Positions 33,661 to 42,162 of a stretch of DNA of 48,107 bases are shown here, one piece after another (the first letter of the stretch is position 1; every line of letters starts with the position of its first letter). This stretch comes from Ruminobacter amylophilus (GTDB taxonomy: Bacteria; Pseudomonadota; Gammaproteobacteria; Enterobacterales; Succinivibrionaceae): positions 1 to 48,107 of the forward strand of contig NZ_FOXF01000015.1 of assembly GCF_900115655.1 (NCBI RefSeq), read 5' to 3'. The position numbers and the translations under genes are program-made. A model generated the notes under the pieces. That model searched no databases and was not told where the DNA came from. It saw nothing but the letters and a program-made list of their open reading frames with translations.

Positions 33661-35094
33661 ATGGACTATATCTATTTTATCAATTCGCGGGATATTCGCG
33701 AATATCTCTATAACATCAACTTCCATTTAAATGGTGAACAGAAATTATTTTTAATTGACAAATGCTATAGAATTACACTTGATGAAAAAATAGAAGCATT
33801 TAAATCTCTTTTGAAGGAGAACGATGAGAAAGTTATTATCAGAAATCCGTGTTACTGGATTCGAAAGGATACCAGTTGCTCTAAAAACAGATTGGAAGAT
33901 GAAGTAATCAGTCTTCACGAATTTGTATTCAGTTTATTAAAACATTATCAGAACCTTACAGATCTTTTGAAAATTAAAGACAATAAGTCATATTACCGCA
34001 TCAGTTATCTGGATCTGAACGACAGTGAAGAATATTTCGAAATTGAATTCAGTTTTACGGATTTTGACAGTGCCGTCTCCTATCTCAAGGAACAATACCT
34101 TAATGAACAGAAAATTACGGTCGTAAAAATACAAAAAATATTTTTTTTCGATGCCAACAGTCATCAGGGAAAAACTGACAATACCTGCCGACAGATTGTT
34201 GCTTATCTGAATGCGGATCTTAAAATATTAAATATTTACGGTTCCCGCATTACAGATGAACCATATGAAGATTACACTACTGACTCCTTGATGATTTATC
34301 TGCCAACGCCTTTCAGGTGCGGAGATATTCTTACCTGCAGTGCGGATGCCAGATATGCAGGATATACTCATGGTTTTGATCCATTTGTAATGATTAAAAC
34401 ATTTCCTGATGAAAAGCTCTGCAGAGGAGTTGACTGTTCTGATATATTTGTCGAAGCCTATTATCTGAGTGATGAAAAATTAACGAATTTTTTAGTTGAT
34501 AACACACCTCACATATACGATCTTGAATATTGCAGACAACCTATAGAAAACAAATTCAGACTGCTCAAAGTATTAAGTGCACGGCTCCAGAAAGATGATC
34601 TTGTTGATGAAGAAGGACTGGTGCGCACTGCGATGTACTGCGAAGCGGAAGCAACATATAAAGAAGCATGGAATAATCTTTATACTTATCCTGCAGTCAA
34701 ATATCTGCTGTCTACTTCGGAGGAACAGCAGATAAATACCAAAAGCAACGAATACAGATATATAAAACCTGAGCGTCTGCTGCGATTTTCCTGCAAAATA
34801 AAAATATGGCTGGACGATGAACGGGAGGCGCCTGAAGGTTACTGCCACTGTCACAGTGTTAATGAGACTATAAATAAAATCAGACAGTGTGAAAAATATG
34901 CCGTATTCATTGAAGAACTGAATCTTGATCATGACCTTGGAGACTACGCCGGTGACGGGGGGGATGCCATCAAACTTCTGGATTTTTTAGTTGAAAGAGA
35001 AACATATTATAAAATAAAAATACATACGGCTAATCCTGTGGGAAGAGCCAACATGCAGAGAATGATTGACAGATACTGGCGGGGACAAAATTAA
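33661..35094 (+). CDS. Large protein ending in a cyclic-phosphate-processing receiver (cREC-like) domain
   Basis: 477 residues. The last about 100 residues (from about 380) read KIWLDDEREAPEGY, then LNLDHDLGDYAGDGGDAIKLL near residue 420 and KIHTANPVGRANMQRM near residue 454. This is the pattern of the cREC_REC receiver-like domain, with the DDE acidic pair, the LDHDLG motif and the H-x-x-NP-x-G-x-x-NM ending. Such domains were predicted to process cyclic phosphates. The first about 380 residues are unfamiliar: a mixed alpha/beta region with DSLMIYLPTPFRCGDILTC in the middle and many aromatic and acidic residues. AAGGAAAG precedes ATG 33661. The gene is exactly bracketed by ~100-bp direct repeats, and its composition is AT-rich. 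Function is not known. Confidence 0.75.
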   Translation: MDYIYFINSRDIREYLYNINFHLNGEQKLFLIDKCYRITLDEKIEAFKSLLKENDEKVIIRNPCYWIRKDTSCSKNRLEDEVISLHEFVFSLLKHYQNLTDLLKIKDNKSYYRISYLDLNDSEEYFEIEFSFTDFDSAVSYLKEQYLNEQKITVVKIQKIFFFDANSHQGKTDNTCRQIVAYLNADLKILNIYGSRITDEPYEDYTTDSLMIYLPTPFRCGDILTCSADARYAGYTHGFDPFVMIKTFPDEKLCRGVDCSDIFVEAYYLSDEKLTNFLVDNTPHIYDLEYCRQPIENKFRLLKVLSARLQKDDLVDEEGLVRTAMYCEAEATYKEAWNNLYTYPAVKYLLSTSEEQQINTKSNEYRYIKPERLLRFSCKIKIWLDDEREAPEGYCHCHSVNETINKIRQCEKYAVFIEELNLDHDLGDYAGDGGDAIKLLDFLVERETYYKIKIHTANPVGRANMQRMIDRYWRGQN

Positions 35095-35242
35095 AGCACT
35101 CCTCTCCGATGCCACTTAAAAAGAAAATCAGGCTCGATGTTAACCAGAAAGTATTTTTTAAATGTCGACTTGATGGTAATTCTACTGAAAACAGCAGTAA
35201 AAATTATACTTCGAATCATGAGAAGCAAAAGTTTAAAGAGGA

Positions 35243-35342
35243 AGTTATCTCCATTGTATAAGCTTCTCGGTGTAGAGCTGTAGTAAAGGGGTTTACAATA
35301 TAAATAAATTTCGATTCAGACTGGCAAATGCCGCTGAGACGG
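35243..35342 (+). repeat. Direct repeat copy B (duplicate TOPRIM gene end)
   Basis: Repeat of 33501-33599. It still encodes KLSPLYKLLGVEL and stop in one frame, but is not preceded by TOPRIM coding sequence. It runs into a complete terminator (35330-35349). The 150 bases before it (35095-35242) contain a possible 50-codon ORF from 35109 of unknown nature. Confidence 0.9.
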
Positions 35343-35349
35343 CTTTTTT
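35330..35349 (+). terminator. Intact terminator in repeat copy B
   Basis: GCCG-CTGAGA-CGGC followed by TTTTTT. The equivalent in copy A reads GCCG-CCGAGA-CGGT and lacks the T-run. Confidence 0.8.
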
Positions 35350-35407
35350 CACCGGTTTCCGCCCCGGTTTTCCGTCAGGTTCCGTCCTCTGGGGAAGCAT
35401 GCGGAAA

Positions 35408-35448
35408 AGTCTTATAAAAACAGTGATACATGTAGGATTTATAAGACT
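35408..35448. repeat. 11-bp perfect inverted repeat at the right edge of the island
   Basis: AGTCTTATAAA (35408-35418) and TTTATAAGACT (35438-35448) are separated by 19 bases. The core GTCTTATAAA also occurs at 31649-31658, at the left edge of the island. From 35449 to the next gene at 35739 nothing coding was seen. Confidence 0.65.
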
Positions 35449-35738
35449 CCGGTGTAGTTGTTTTCTCTTTTTTTAACTCTATCAAACAGTGTTCATCAGT
35501 CCCCACGTTTTATGATTAAATATCATACAGAACATGTTAAAATCCTTAAGTGTCCCTTTTCCCTTCCGCATTCATTTGCCTGCCTTGGTTTTCATACCGT
35601 AAGCCTCGGCATGAATTGCCGGACGGAACACGGGATTTAATGAACATTTAAAGTCCGGCATGTACCGGCAGCAGGGCACATGAACAGACTTAACGTCCCG
35701 CGGATAATAAATACGTAACCGGTTATGGGGAGCATTCA

Positions 35739-37574
35739 ATGTATAAAAAACAGGAACTGAAAAACACCCAGAGAAGCAGGCTTCTCAACAGTTTTTTGTC
35801 AACTTTTCAAAAAAGGGTTTTGGCAAACCCTCCGGGGGTATGCTGCATATCAAGCCACATAGCTTACCTGCGTACCGCCCGCAGTCAGACCTGCGGTAAG
35901 TGCGTTCCATGCGCCAAGGGACTCGAACAGCTGGAAAAAATGATGCAGAAGGTTCTTGACGGTGGTGCCGACATGGATCTTTACGTTGATATGCTGTGGC
36001 TGGCTCAGAATATCAAGGAAACGGCGGACTGCGCCATCGGCTACGAAGCCGCCTACATGGTACTGACAAACATCAAGAACTTTAAGGATGAATATCTTTA
36101 CCACATAGAGCATCACCGCTGTCAGTCCAATGTATCGGTAAAGGTTCCGTGCATGTACAACTGTCCCGCCTACGTGAACATTCCGGGATATATTTCTCTC
36201 ATAGGTGCCGAACGCTACGCCGATGCCATCAATCTTATCCGTGAGGACAATCCTTTTCCCACCGCATGCGCTTTCGTCTGCGAAAGACCGTGCGAACTGC
36301 AGTGCCGCAGAACACTGATTGATTCGGCAATAAACATTCGCGGTCTTAAAAAATTTGCCGTAGACCAGATTCCGGTGGATGCCGTGGACACTCCTCCGAG
36401 AAACGTGCCCACCGGTAAGAGGATTGCCATCGTGGGCGGCGGACCTTCGGGGCTTACCTGCGCATATTTTCTGGCACGCATGGGGCATTCCGTGGTTATA
36501 TACGAAGCCAAGGAGAAACTCGGCGGAATGCTGAGATACGGGATTCCGAATTACCGACTCCCCAAGGACAGACTGGATCAGGACATCGCAGCACTTCTGG
36601 CCGTGGGCGGCATAGAAGTGCGTCTTAATTCTCCGATAGGAAAGGATATAACTGCGGAACAGCTCGAAAAGGAATACGATGCCGTTTATCTGTCTATTGG
36701 TGCCCAGAGCGGCAAGGTGATTCCGATAAAGAATTACGACAATCCGAACGTGGCGTCCGCCGTGGAAATGCTTGACCGCATAGGTCACGGCGATCTTCCT
36801 GATTTCACCGGCAAAAACGTCGTGGTTATAGGCGGCGGCAACGTGGCCATGGATTGTGCCCGGTCCGCCATTCGCTGCGGAGCCGCTTCAGTAACGCTTG
36901 CCGTTCGTGAAAGACAGGTCGATATGACGGCCCTGCCTTCTGAAATTCAGGGGGCCATAGAGGAGGGGGTGGAACTTATGACCATGTACGCGCCTTCAGA
37001 GATTAAGGTTGATGAAAACGGCAATGTGGTGGCGCTTATCACCAAACCACAGATTACAGGTCATTATGACGAGCACACCGGACTTCCATCAGTGCGTGAT
37101 GCCGCCAAGGAACCTTACGAGATTCCGTGCGACGTGATTTTCATGGCCATCGGTCAGGCCATTGTTTCGGAACCGTTTTCCGGATACGGGCTTACCAACA
37201 GGGGAACTTTCATTGTCGACAAAACCACGGCCATGAAGGATCATCCAGGTGTATTTGCGGGCGGGGACTGCGTCAGCGGCCCTGCAACCGCAATTATGGC
37301 CATCGGCGCAGGAAAGGTGGCCGCCATGAACATAGACGAATACCTCGGATTCCACCATGCCTATCGTCTTAATATAGAAATTCCTCATGTACAAAGCAAC
37401 ATGCGCAGTCACTACGGCAGGGTTAACCTGACAGAGAAGTCTGCAAGGGAAAGAAAGAAGAGCTTCTGTCCGGTTGAAAACAGCATGTCTCATGAAGAGG
37501 CAATGCAGGAGTGCAGCAAGTGTCTGAGATGTGATGTCTTTGGTAGCGGAACCATGAAGGGAGGACTCGTATAA
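35739..37574 (+). CDS. Formate dehydrogenase electron-transfer subunit (NuoF-type Fe-S domain fused to a GltD-like oxidoreductase)
   Basis: 611 residues. Residues about 45-110 match the C-terminal 4Fe-4S part of NuoF (TCGKCVPCAKGLEQLEKMMQ, then TADCAIGYEA); the FMN-binding part is absent. A GltD-type Fe-S N-domain follows (VPCMYNCPAYVNIPGYISLI and CAFVCERPCELQCRR). Two Rossmann folds come next: IAIVGGGPSGLTCAYFLARMGHSVVIYEA for FAD and VVVIGGGNVAMDCARSAIRCGA for NAD(P)H. AGGDCVSGPATAIMAIGAGKVAA is the usual FAD end motif. A Cys-x2-Cys-x2-Cys cluster (CSKCLRC) lies at the C-terminus. It probably exchanges electrons between formate dehydrogenase and NAD(P). The stop overlaps the next start by one base. 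Ribosome binding site GGGGAG. Confidence 0.85.
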   Translation: MYKKQELKNTQRSRLLNSFLSTFQKRVLANPPGVCCISSHIAYLRTARSQTCGKCVPCAKGLEQLEKMMQKVLDGGADMDLYVDMLWLAQNIKETADCAIGYEAAYMVLTNIKNFKDEYLYHIEHHRCQSNVSVKVPCMYNCPAYVNIPGYISLIGAERYADAINLIREDNPFPTACAFVCERPCELQCRRTLIDSAINIRGLKKFAVDQIPVDAVDTPPRNVPTGKRIAIVGGGPSGLTCAYFLARMGHSVVIYEAKEKLGGMLRYGIPNYRLPKDRLDQDIAALLAVGGIEVRLNSPIGKDITAEQLEKEYDAVYLSIGAQSGKVIPIKNYDNPNVASAVEMLDRIGHGDLPDFTGKNVVVIGGGNVAMDCARSAIRCGAASVTLAVRERQVDMTALPSEIQGAIEEGVELMTMYAPSEIKVDENGNVVALITKPQITGHYDEHTGLPSVRDAAKEPYEIPCDVIFMAIGQAIVSEPFSGYGLTNRGTFIVDKTTAMKDHPGVFAGGDCVSGPATAIMAIGAGKVAAMNIDEYLGFHHAYRLNIEIPHVQSNMRSHYGRVNLTEKSARERKKSFCPVENSMSHEEAMQECSKCLRCDVFGSGTMKGGLV

Positions 37575-40279
37575 TGACTGAAAAGGTTAATCTGGTGATT
37601 AATGGCATCAACATTGAGACCGTTGCCGGCAGAACCATTCTTGAGGTTGCAAAAGAGCACGGAATATACATTCCGACACTCTGCTATCTCAAGGACGTAA
37701 ATGAAATCGGTGCCTGCAGAATGTGTGTCGTTGAAGTTAAAGGACATTCCCATCTGTTTCCTGCATGCAACACCAAGGTTTGGCAGGGAATGTCGGTAGA
37801 AACCGATTCCGAAAAGGTAAAACTTTCCAGACAGTTCGTACTGCAGCTGATTCTCGCACACCACACTGTACGCTGTTTAAGCTGCTGCAAGAGCGGTGAC
37901 TGTGACTTGCAGAAGCTTGCCACGGAATTTGAACTTCCGACAGTTAACCCTTATTCCAGCGATGATGCGAAACTTCCGTCAAAAACAGATAATCCTTTCC
38001 TGGCATATTATCCGGAACTGTGCATAGGCTGTCAGCGCTGCGTCAGTGTCTGCAGCAGAAGAGTCGGAAACGGGGTGCTCAATGCTTCAAAAATCGGAAC
38101 CAGAACCTTTATTGACGCACCTTTTGGTCAGGACTGGAAGAATACCGAATGTGAACTGTGCGGCAACTGTGCCACAGTGTGTCCTACCGGAGCACTGGTG
38201 GCAAAGAACATGGGCAAGTATCAGACCGGTAATGTGAACAGAGTTCTTACCACCTGCCCGCACTGTGCCACGGGATGTCAGTTTTATCTCATGGTTAAGG
38301 ACAACAAAATTGTGGACGTGCAACCGGCCGAAGGTCCGTCCAACAGAGGGCTTTTATGTGTTAAGGGACGTTTCGGTTCCTTCAATTTCGTAAATTCTCC
38401 AGACCGTCTGAAGCATCCGTTAATCAGAAACAGGGAAACAGGTGAATTCCGTGAGGCTTCATGGGATGAGGCTCTGGATCTCATAGCAATGAAATTCGGT
38501 GAGATTAAGGAACGGTACGGCGCTGATTCTCTGGCGGGCTTTGCATGTTCCCGTTCACCGAACGAGGACTGCTATATGCTCCAGAAAATGGTCCGCTGCG
38601 CTTTCGGAACCAACAACGTGGATAACTGTGCCAGAGTATGTCATTCCGCAACCGTGGCAGGGCTGGCCATGACACTGGGCTCGGGGGCCATGACCAATCC
38701 AATAGGCGACATTACCAATGATGTGGATCTCATAATGCTGGTAGGGTCAAATCCCGAAGAAGCCCATCCCGTGATCGGCATGCAGATAAGACAGGCTGTG
38801 GCAAGAGGAACCCATCTCATCGTGGTGGATCCCAGAAAGATCAGACTGGCAAAGGATGCGGACATTCACATCAGATTAAAGCCAGGAACCAATGTGGCCT
38901 TTGCCAACGGCATGATTAACATAATCATAAACGAAGGTCTTGCGGATGAAAAATTCATCAGGGAAAGAACTGAAGGTTTTGAGGAACTTAAGGAAATCGT
39001 AAAGGATTACACTCCCGAAAAGGTGGCTGAAATCTGCAACATAGACGTGGATCAGCTCTGTGAGGCGGCAAGAATGTATGCAAAAGCCAAAAAGGCTCCG
39101 ATTATCTACTGTCTGGGGGTAACCGAGCACTCTTCCGGCACCGAGGGCGTAATGTCACTTTCCAATCTGGCAATGGTTGTGGGAAAGATCGGTAAAAGCG
39201 GTTGTGGGGTAAATCCTCTCCGTGGACAGAACAACGTTCAGGGGGCATGTGACATGGGAGCTCTTCCAGGGGATTTTCCAGGATACCAGAAGGTTACGAA
39301 TGAAAGAGTGGTAGAGAAATTCGAGAAGGCCTGGAACGTAAAATTAAGCAGAAAGCCCGGACTTCACGCAACCGATGTTTTTCCTGCGGCTGTAAGAAAG
39401 GAAATAAGAGGACTCTTTATTTTTGGAGAGGATCCGGTGGTTTCCGATCCGGATCAGGGACATGTGATTAAGGCTTTGGAAAGTCTTGATTTTCTCGTGC
39501 TCTGCGATCTCTTTATGACGAAAACAGCGAAGTATGCCGACGTGATTCTGCCGGGAACAAGTTATGCCGAGAAGGAAGGTACCTTCAGCAATACCGAACG
39601 CCGTGTGCAGAGAGTCAGAAAAGCCGTTACCGTTGAAGGTGAAATGCGTCTCGATACCGACATCTTTACAGATATCATGAACCGCATGGGATATCCCCAG
39701 CCGTATCTCCGTGCTGACGAAATCATGGATGAAATTGCCTCCCTTACCCCGAGTTTCGGAGGTATCAGCCATAAACGTCTGGATGCCGGGGAATCACTGC
39801 AGTGGCCGTGCCCTGACAAGAATCATCCTGGAACCCCGATTCTCCATACCGAGAAATTCGCCAGAGGTCTTGGACTGTTTTATCCTGCTCCGTACCGGGA
39901 AAGTATGGAACTTCCGGATGACGATTATCCGTTCATCCTAATGACCGGTCGAGTTCTTTATCATTACAACGCCATGGCCATGACAGGAAGGACTCCGGGA
40001 CTTGTTGAAAAGTCAGGTTCATCCTTTATTGAAATCAATACCGAGGATGCACTGAGACTTGGTATTTCCGATGGGGATTCTGTGAAACTCACTTCAAGGC
40101 GAGGAAGCGTTGTTTCCAAAGCGAGAGTGGGAGACAAAGTGTCCGTTGGTGAAACATGGATGCCGTTCCATTTTTCTGACGCCTTTGCCAATGTACTCAC
40201 CAATGCGGTTCTTGATAAATTTGCCCGTATTCCGGAATACAAGGTATGTGCCATTAAGATAGAAAAGGCGGAAGAATAA
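37574..40279 (+). CDS. Formate dehydrogenase catalytic subunit, Cys-type, with NuoG-like Fe-S N-terminus
   Basis: 901 residues, consistent with cytosolic NAD(P)-linked formate dehydrogenases. A [2Fe-2S] domain uses C37, C48, C51 and C65. A His/Cys cluster region (residues 96-110) and two ferredoxin motifs (C150-C160 and C193-C203) follow. The molybdopterin domain starts with the cluster CPHCATGC...C262. In the active-site segment DNCARVCHSATVAGLA the residue equivalent to selenocysteine of E. coli FdhF is Cys356, with the neighbouring His. Later domain IV shows TGRVLYHYNAMAMTGR and the ending FARIPEYKVCAIKIEKAE. The enzyme needs bis-MGD, which the molybdenum cluster upstream can supply. No signal peptide, so cytoplasmic. 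Confidence 0.93.
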   Translation: MTEKVNLVINGINIETVAGRTILEVAKEHGIYIPTLCYLKDVNEIGACRMCVVEVKGHSHLFPACNTKVWQGMSVETDSEKVKLSRQFVLQLILAHHTVRCLSCCKSGDCDLQKLATEFELPTVNPYSSDDAKLPSKTDNPFLAYYPELCIGCQRCVSVCSRRVGNGVLNASKIGTRTFIDAPFGQDWKNTECELCGNCATVCPTGALVAKNMGKYQTGNVNRVLTTCPHCATGCQFYLMVKDNKIVDVQPAEGPSNRGLLCVKGRFGSFNFVNSPDRLKHPLIRNRETGEFREASWDEALDLIAMKFGEIKERYGADSLAGFACSRSPNEDCYMLQKMVRCAFGTNNVDNCARVCHSATVAGLAMTLGSGAMTNPIGDITNDVDLIMLVGSNPEEAHPVIGMQIRQAVARGTHLIVVDPRKIRLAKDADIHIRLKPGTNVAFANGMINIIINEGLADEKFIRERTEGFEELKEIVKDYTPEKVAEICNIDVDQLCEAARMYAKAKKAPIIYCLGVTEHSSGTEGVMSLSNLAMVVGKIGKSGCGVNPLRGQNNVQGACDMGALPGDFPGYQKVTNERVVEKFEKAWNVKLSRKPGLHATDVFPAAVRKEIRGLFIFGEDPVVSDPDQGHVIKALESLDFLVLCDLFMTKTAKYADVILPGTSYAEKEGTFSNTERRVQRVRKAVTVEGEMRLDTDIFTDIMNRMGYPQPYLRADEIMDEIASLTPSFGGISHKRLDAGESLQWPCPDKNHPGTPILHTEKFARGLGLFYPAPYRESMELPDDDYPFILMTGRVLYHYNAMAMTGRTPGLVEKSGSSFIEINTEDALRLGISDGDSVKLTSRRGSVVSKARVGDKVSVGETWMPFHFSDAFANVLTNAVLDKFARIPEYKVCAIKIEKAEE

Positions 40280-40368
40280 TATTTGCTTATTAACTCCGGT
40301 TTGTAATTGTTTTAATAAATCTGTAAATAGTTTGTAATATATTAAAAATATTTATAGGTATACCTGCA

Positions 40369-41000
40369 ATGAGTAAAATTATTTCAATTGGTCAGGCAGC
40401 TGAATTACTTGGTGTACATGTACAAACCTTACGCAATTGGGAAAAATCAGGAAAATTAAAGCCTGACAGTATTTCTCCGGGGTGGGACAGGGAGGTACAG
40501 TCAGGAAACAATCCTGAGGATTAGCGGGAAAGAGCTTCCACAAACAGAAAAGGATGAAGGAATCACAGTCGCCTGCGCCAGAGTAAGTTCACATGATCAG
40601 AAAGAAGATCTCAAAAGACAGGCTCGGGTTCTGGAACGGTACTGTGCTGAACACGGATATAAGTATGAGCTTATGACCGCTCTCGGTTCAGGGATGAATT
40701 ATTACAGGAAAGGACTGACATCCCTGATCAATAAGTTTCTTGATAATAATGTAAAAAGACTGGTTCTTACGCACAAGGACAGATTATTGATATTCGGAGC
40801 CGAACTGATTTTTTTCAATATGTGAAGCCAGAGGCGTGGAAGTGGTGATTATCAACCGGGGAGAAGACAGGGCTTCCTTTGAAGAAGATTTAGCAAAGGA
40901 TGTATAGGAAATAATCAACGTATTTTCTGCCCGTCTGTATGGAAGTCGCAGCAGAAAGAACCAAAAAATTTTAGAGAAATTACAGGAAAGCGTGAAATAA
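40369..41000 (+). pseudogene. IS607-type serine recombinase TnpA, frameshifted
   Basis: The N-terminus reads MSKIISIGQAAELLGVHVQTLRNWEKSGKL, a MerR-like helix-turn-helix ending in SPG. Near 40486 a frame change follows (expected PGGHRRYS, found PGGTGRYS in another frame). Then VACARVSSHDQKEDLKRQARVLERYCAEHGYKYE shows the serine-recombinase N-terminal domain, and LVLTHKDRLLIFGAELIF continues. A second frame change near 40820 leads to GVEVVIINRGEDRASFEEDLAKDV, with an in-frame stop, then EIINVFSARLYGSRSRKN to a stop at 41000. At least three disabling lesions. Only 52 codons are intact from the start. Confidence 0.85.
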
Positions 41001-41328
41001 CGTCACAGGCGCTCAGCCATAGAATCAGAATTATTGCAAACAATAAGTTCAAGACTTATTGCTGCAAGGCTTCCGGCTGTTCACGAAAGGCATATAACCG
41101 GGGATTTGCGGAAGCTTTTAAAGTATTAAAATCATTGAATTTACCTATATGTACGAGGTCCCCAAATATGCCTCGCAGCGGCCGTTTATATTTTCTGGAA
41201 AGGCGTTATCCAGATACTATTATGCAAATGATCGAATCTACAGATGTGACTGCTGCGGAAATAAAATGGACCGGGATGTACAGGCTTCAGTAAATCTGAT
41301 TAAAAAAGCGGTGCAGCTGGGGCTGTAA
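41001..41328 (+). pseudogene. TnpB remnant: N- and C-terminal ends joined by a large deletion
   Basis: From about 41012 one frame reads SHRIRIIANNKFKTYCCKASGCSRKAYNRGFAEAF, the start of TnpB. From about 41153 another frame reads GKALSRYYYANDRIYRCDCCGNKMDRDVQASVNLIKKAVQLGL and stop. The latter has the zinc-ribbon end (CDCCG) and the final RuvC Asp in DRDVQASVNL. Full TnpB is about 370-400 residues; some 300 residues including the other RuvC motifs are missing, so it cannot be an active nuclease. Confidence 0.85.
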
Positions 41329-41354
41329 AGAGACAGGAGCTAAGATCAATACTG

Positions 41355-41375
41355 GCTGATTTAAATAAAATCAGC
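41355..41375 (+). repeat. Hairpin near the IS607 right end (possible residual omega-RNA/end structure)
   Basis: GCTGATTT (41355-41362) and AAATCAGC (41368-41375) form a perfect 8-bp stem with a 5-base loop, 27 bases after the tnpB stop. In intact elements this region carries the guide RNA and right end, but this assignment is inference. Confidence 0.4.
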
Positions 41376-41695
41376 TGACAGATCCGGTATGAAGGCTTTA
41401 TTTGATATAGGATTTTTTATAAATCCATAATAGCGTGAGGTTGGCCGAATACTAAAAAGGAAATACCGTGCTTCGTTGAAGTTCACTCAAAATTTAGTCT
41501 GTTCCTGAATCATGGTTTTGCCATGTTTACTTTTTTATTGCCTGTTGCAGGTGTTCAATATACAGTCGAAAAGCGGAGTAAATACCGTTATTAATCACAA
41601 ATACGTCTGTCATGTTAAGGTACTTTCAGGTCTGTGTTGTAATATTGATGTAACAGGAAAGAGGATTTATCCGTATTGATATTTTTAGGTGAATA

Positions 41696-42103
41696 ATGGA
41701 ACAGGATTCCCAAAAGAACGTTGCTGATGAATATGAAGACTGTCGCAGAAAGCTTGCCGGCAGAAATGATTCCATTCTGAAAAAGCACATTAATGAACCT
41801 GATTTCGGGCTGGTACCCGAAAAGCCGGTATTTCTGGAAGGTATTGCCGAGACCAGCCGTTTTCTGGACAATCTTACAACCAGCGACGGAACCAAGGTTT
41901 ACGGCATCCGCAAGGATGCGGCTCAGATTTCCGGAATTGCCGGACTGGTCGACTGCTATGTGATGTATTACAAGAAGAAGGGGATCTTTTTCAGAAGAAG
42001 CATCAGAATCGGCAGAATTTATGTCTGCGAATACTGTAATGAAACCACCTGGCTGGCGCCGAGAGGTTATTCCTTAAGCTGCAGAAGGGTAAGGGAAGAA
42101 TAA
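41696..42103 (+). CDS. Hypothetical protein, 135 residues
   Basis: A soluble protein with charged helical N-terminus (EDCRRKLAGRNDSILKKHINEPDF) and a C-terminal beta-rich part (IFFRRSIRIGRIYVCEYCNETTWLAPRGYSLSCRR). The CEYC pair and a later Cys may form part of a metal site. Ribosome binding site AGGTG, five bases before ATG 41696. A terminator follows. No family recognised. Composition is like the core genome, so it is not part of the IS. Confidence 0.65.
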   Translation: MEQDSQKNVADEYEDCRRKLAGRNDSILKKHINEPDFGLVPEKPVFLEGIAETSRFLDNLTTSDGTKVYGIRKDAAQISGIAGLVDCYVMYYKKKGIFFRRSIRIGRIYVCEYCNETTWLAPRGYSLSCRRVREE

Positions 42104-42162
42104 TTTCAGAACTGCGCGTAATCCGGCCGGCCGGTATTCTGTACGCGTGAGTTTTCAGGATG

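Larger units (their letters stand above)
40369..41430 (+). mobile_element. Decayed IS607-family element (tnpA plus tnpB remnant)
   Basis: A MerR-like/serine-recombinase tnpA with frame lesions is followed immediately by the two ends of a tnpB gene, in the order and orientation of IS607 elements. The right boundary is not certain; the stretch to about 41430 contains the hairpin expected near such element ends. The element lies just after the formate dehydrogenase gene, which is intact. From about 41430 to 41695 I see no gene or clear structure. Confidence 0.8.

Noticed and set aside
31401-35738. Integrative element with tRNA attachment site
   Set aside because: No integrase or tRNA gene is present at the island edges, so a classic genomic-island integration is not supported.
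35850-36788. 312-codon minus-strand ORF
   Set aside because: It lies entirely inside the formate dehydrogenase accessory subunit, antisense, with no protein family resemblance. It is an artefact of codon bias.
37574-40279. Selenocysteine (in-frame UGA) in formate dehydrogenase
   Set aside because: The active-site codon encodes Cys356 and the frame is continuous; no UGA or SECIS is needed.
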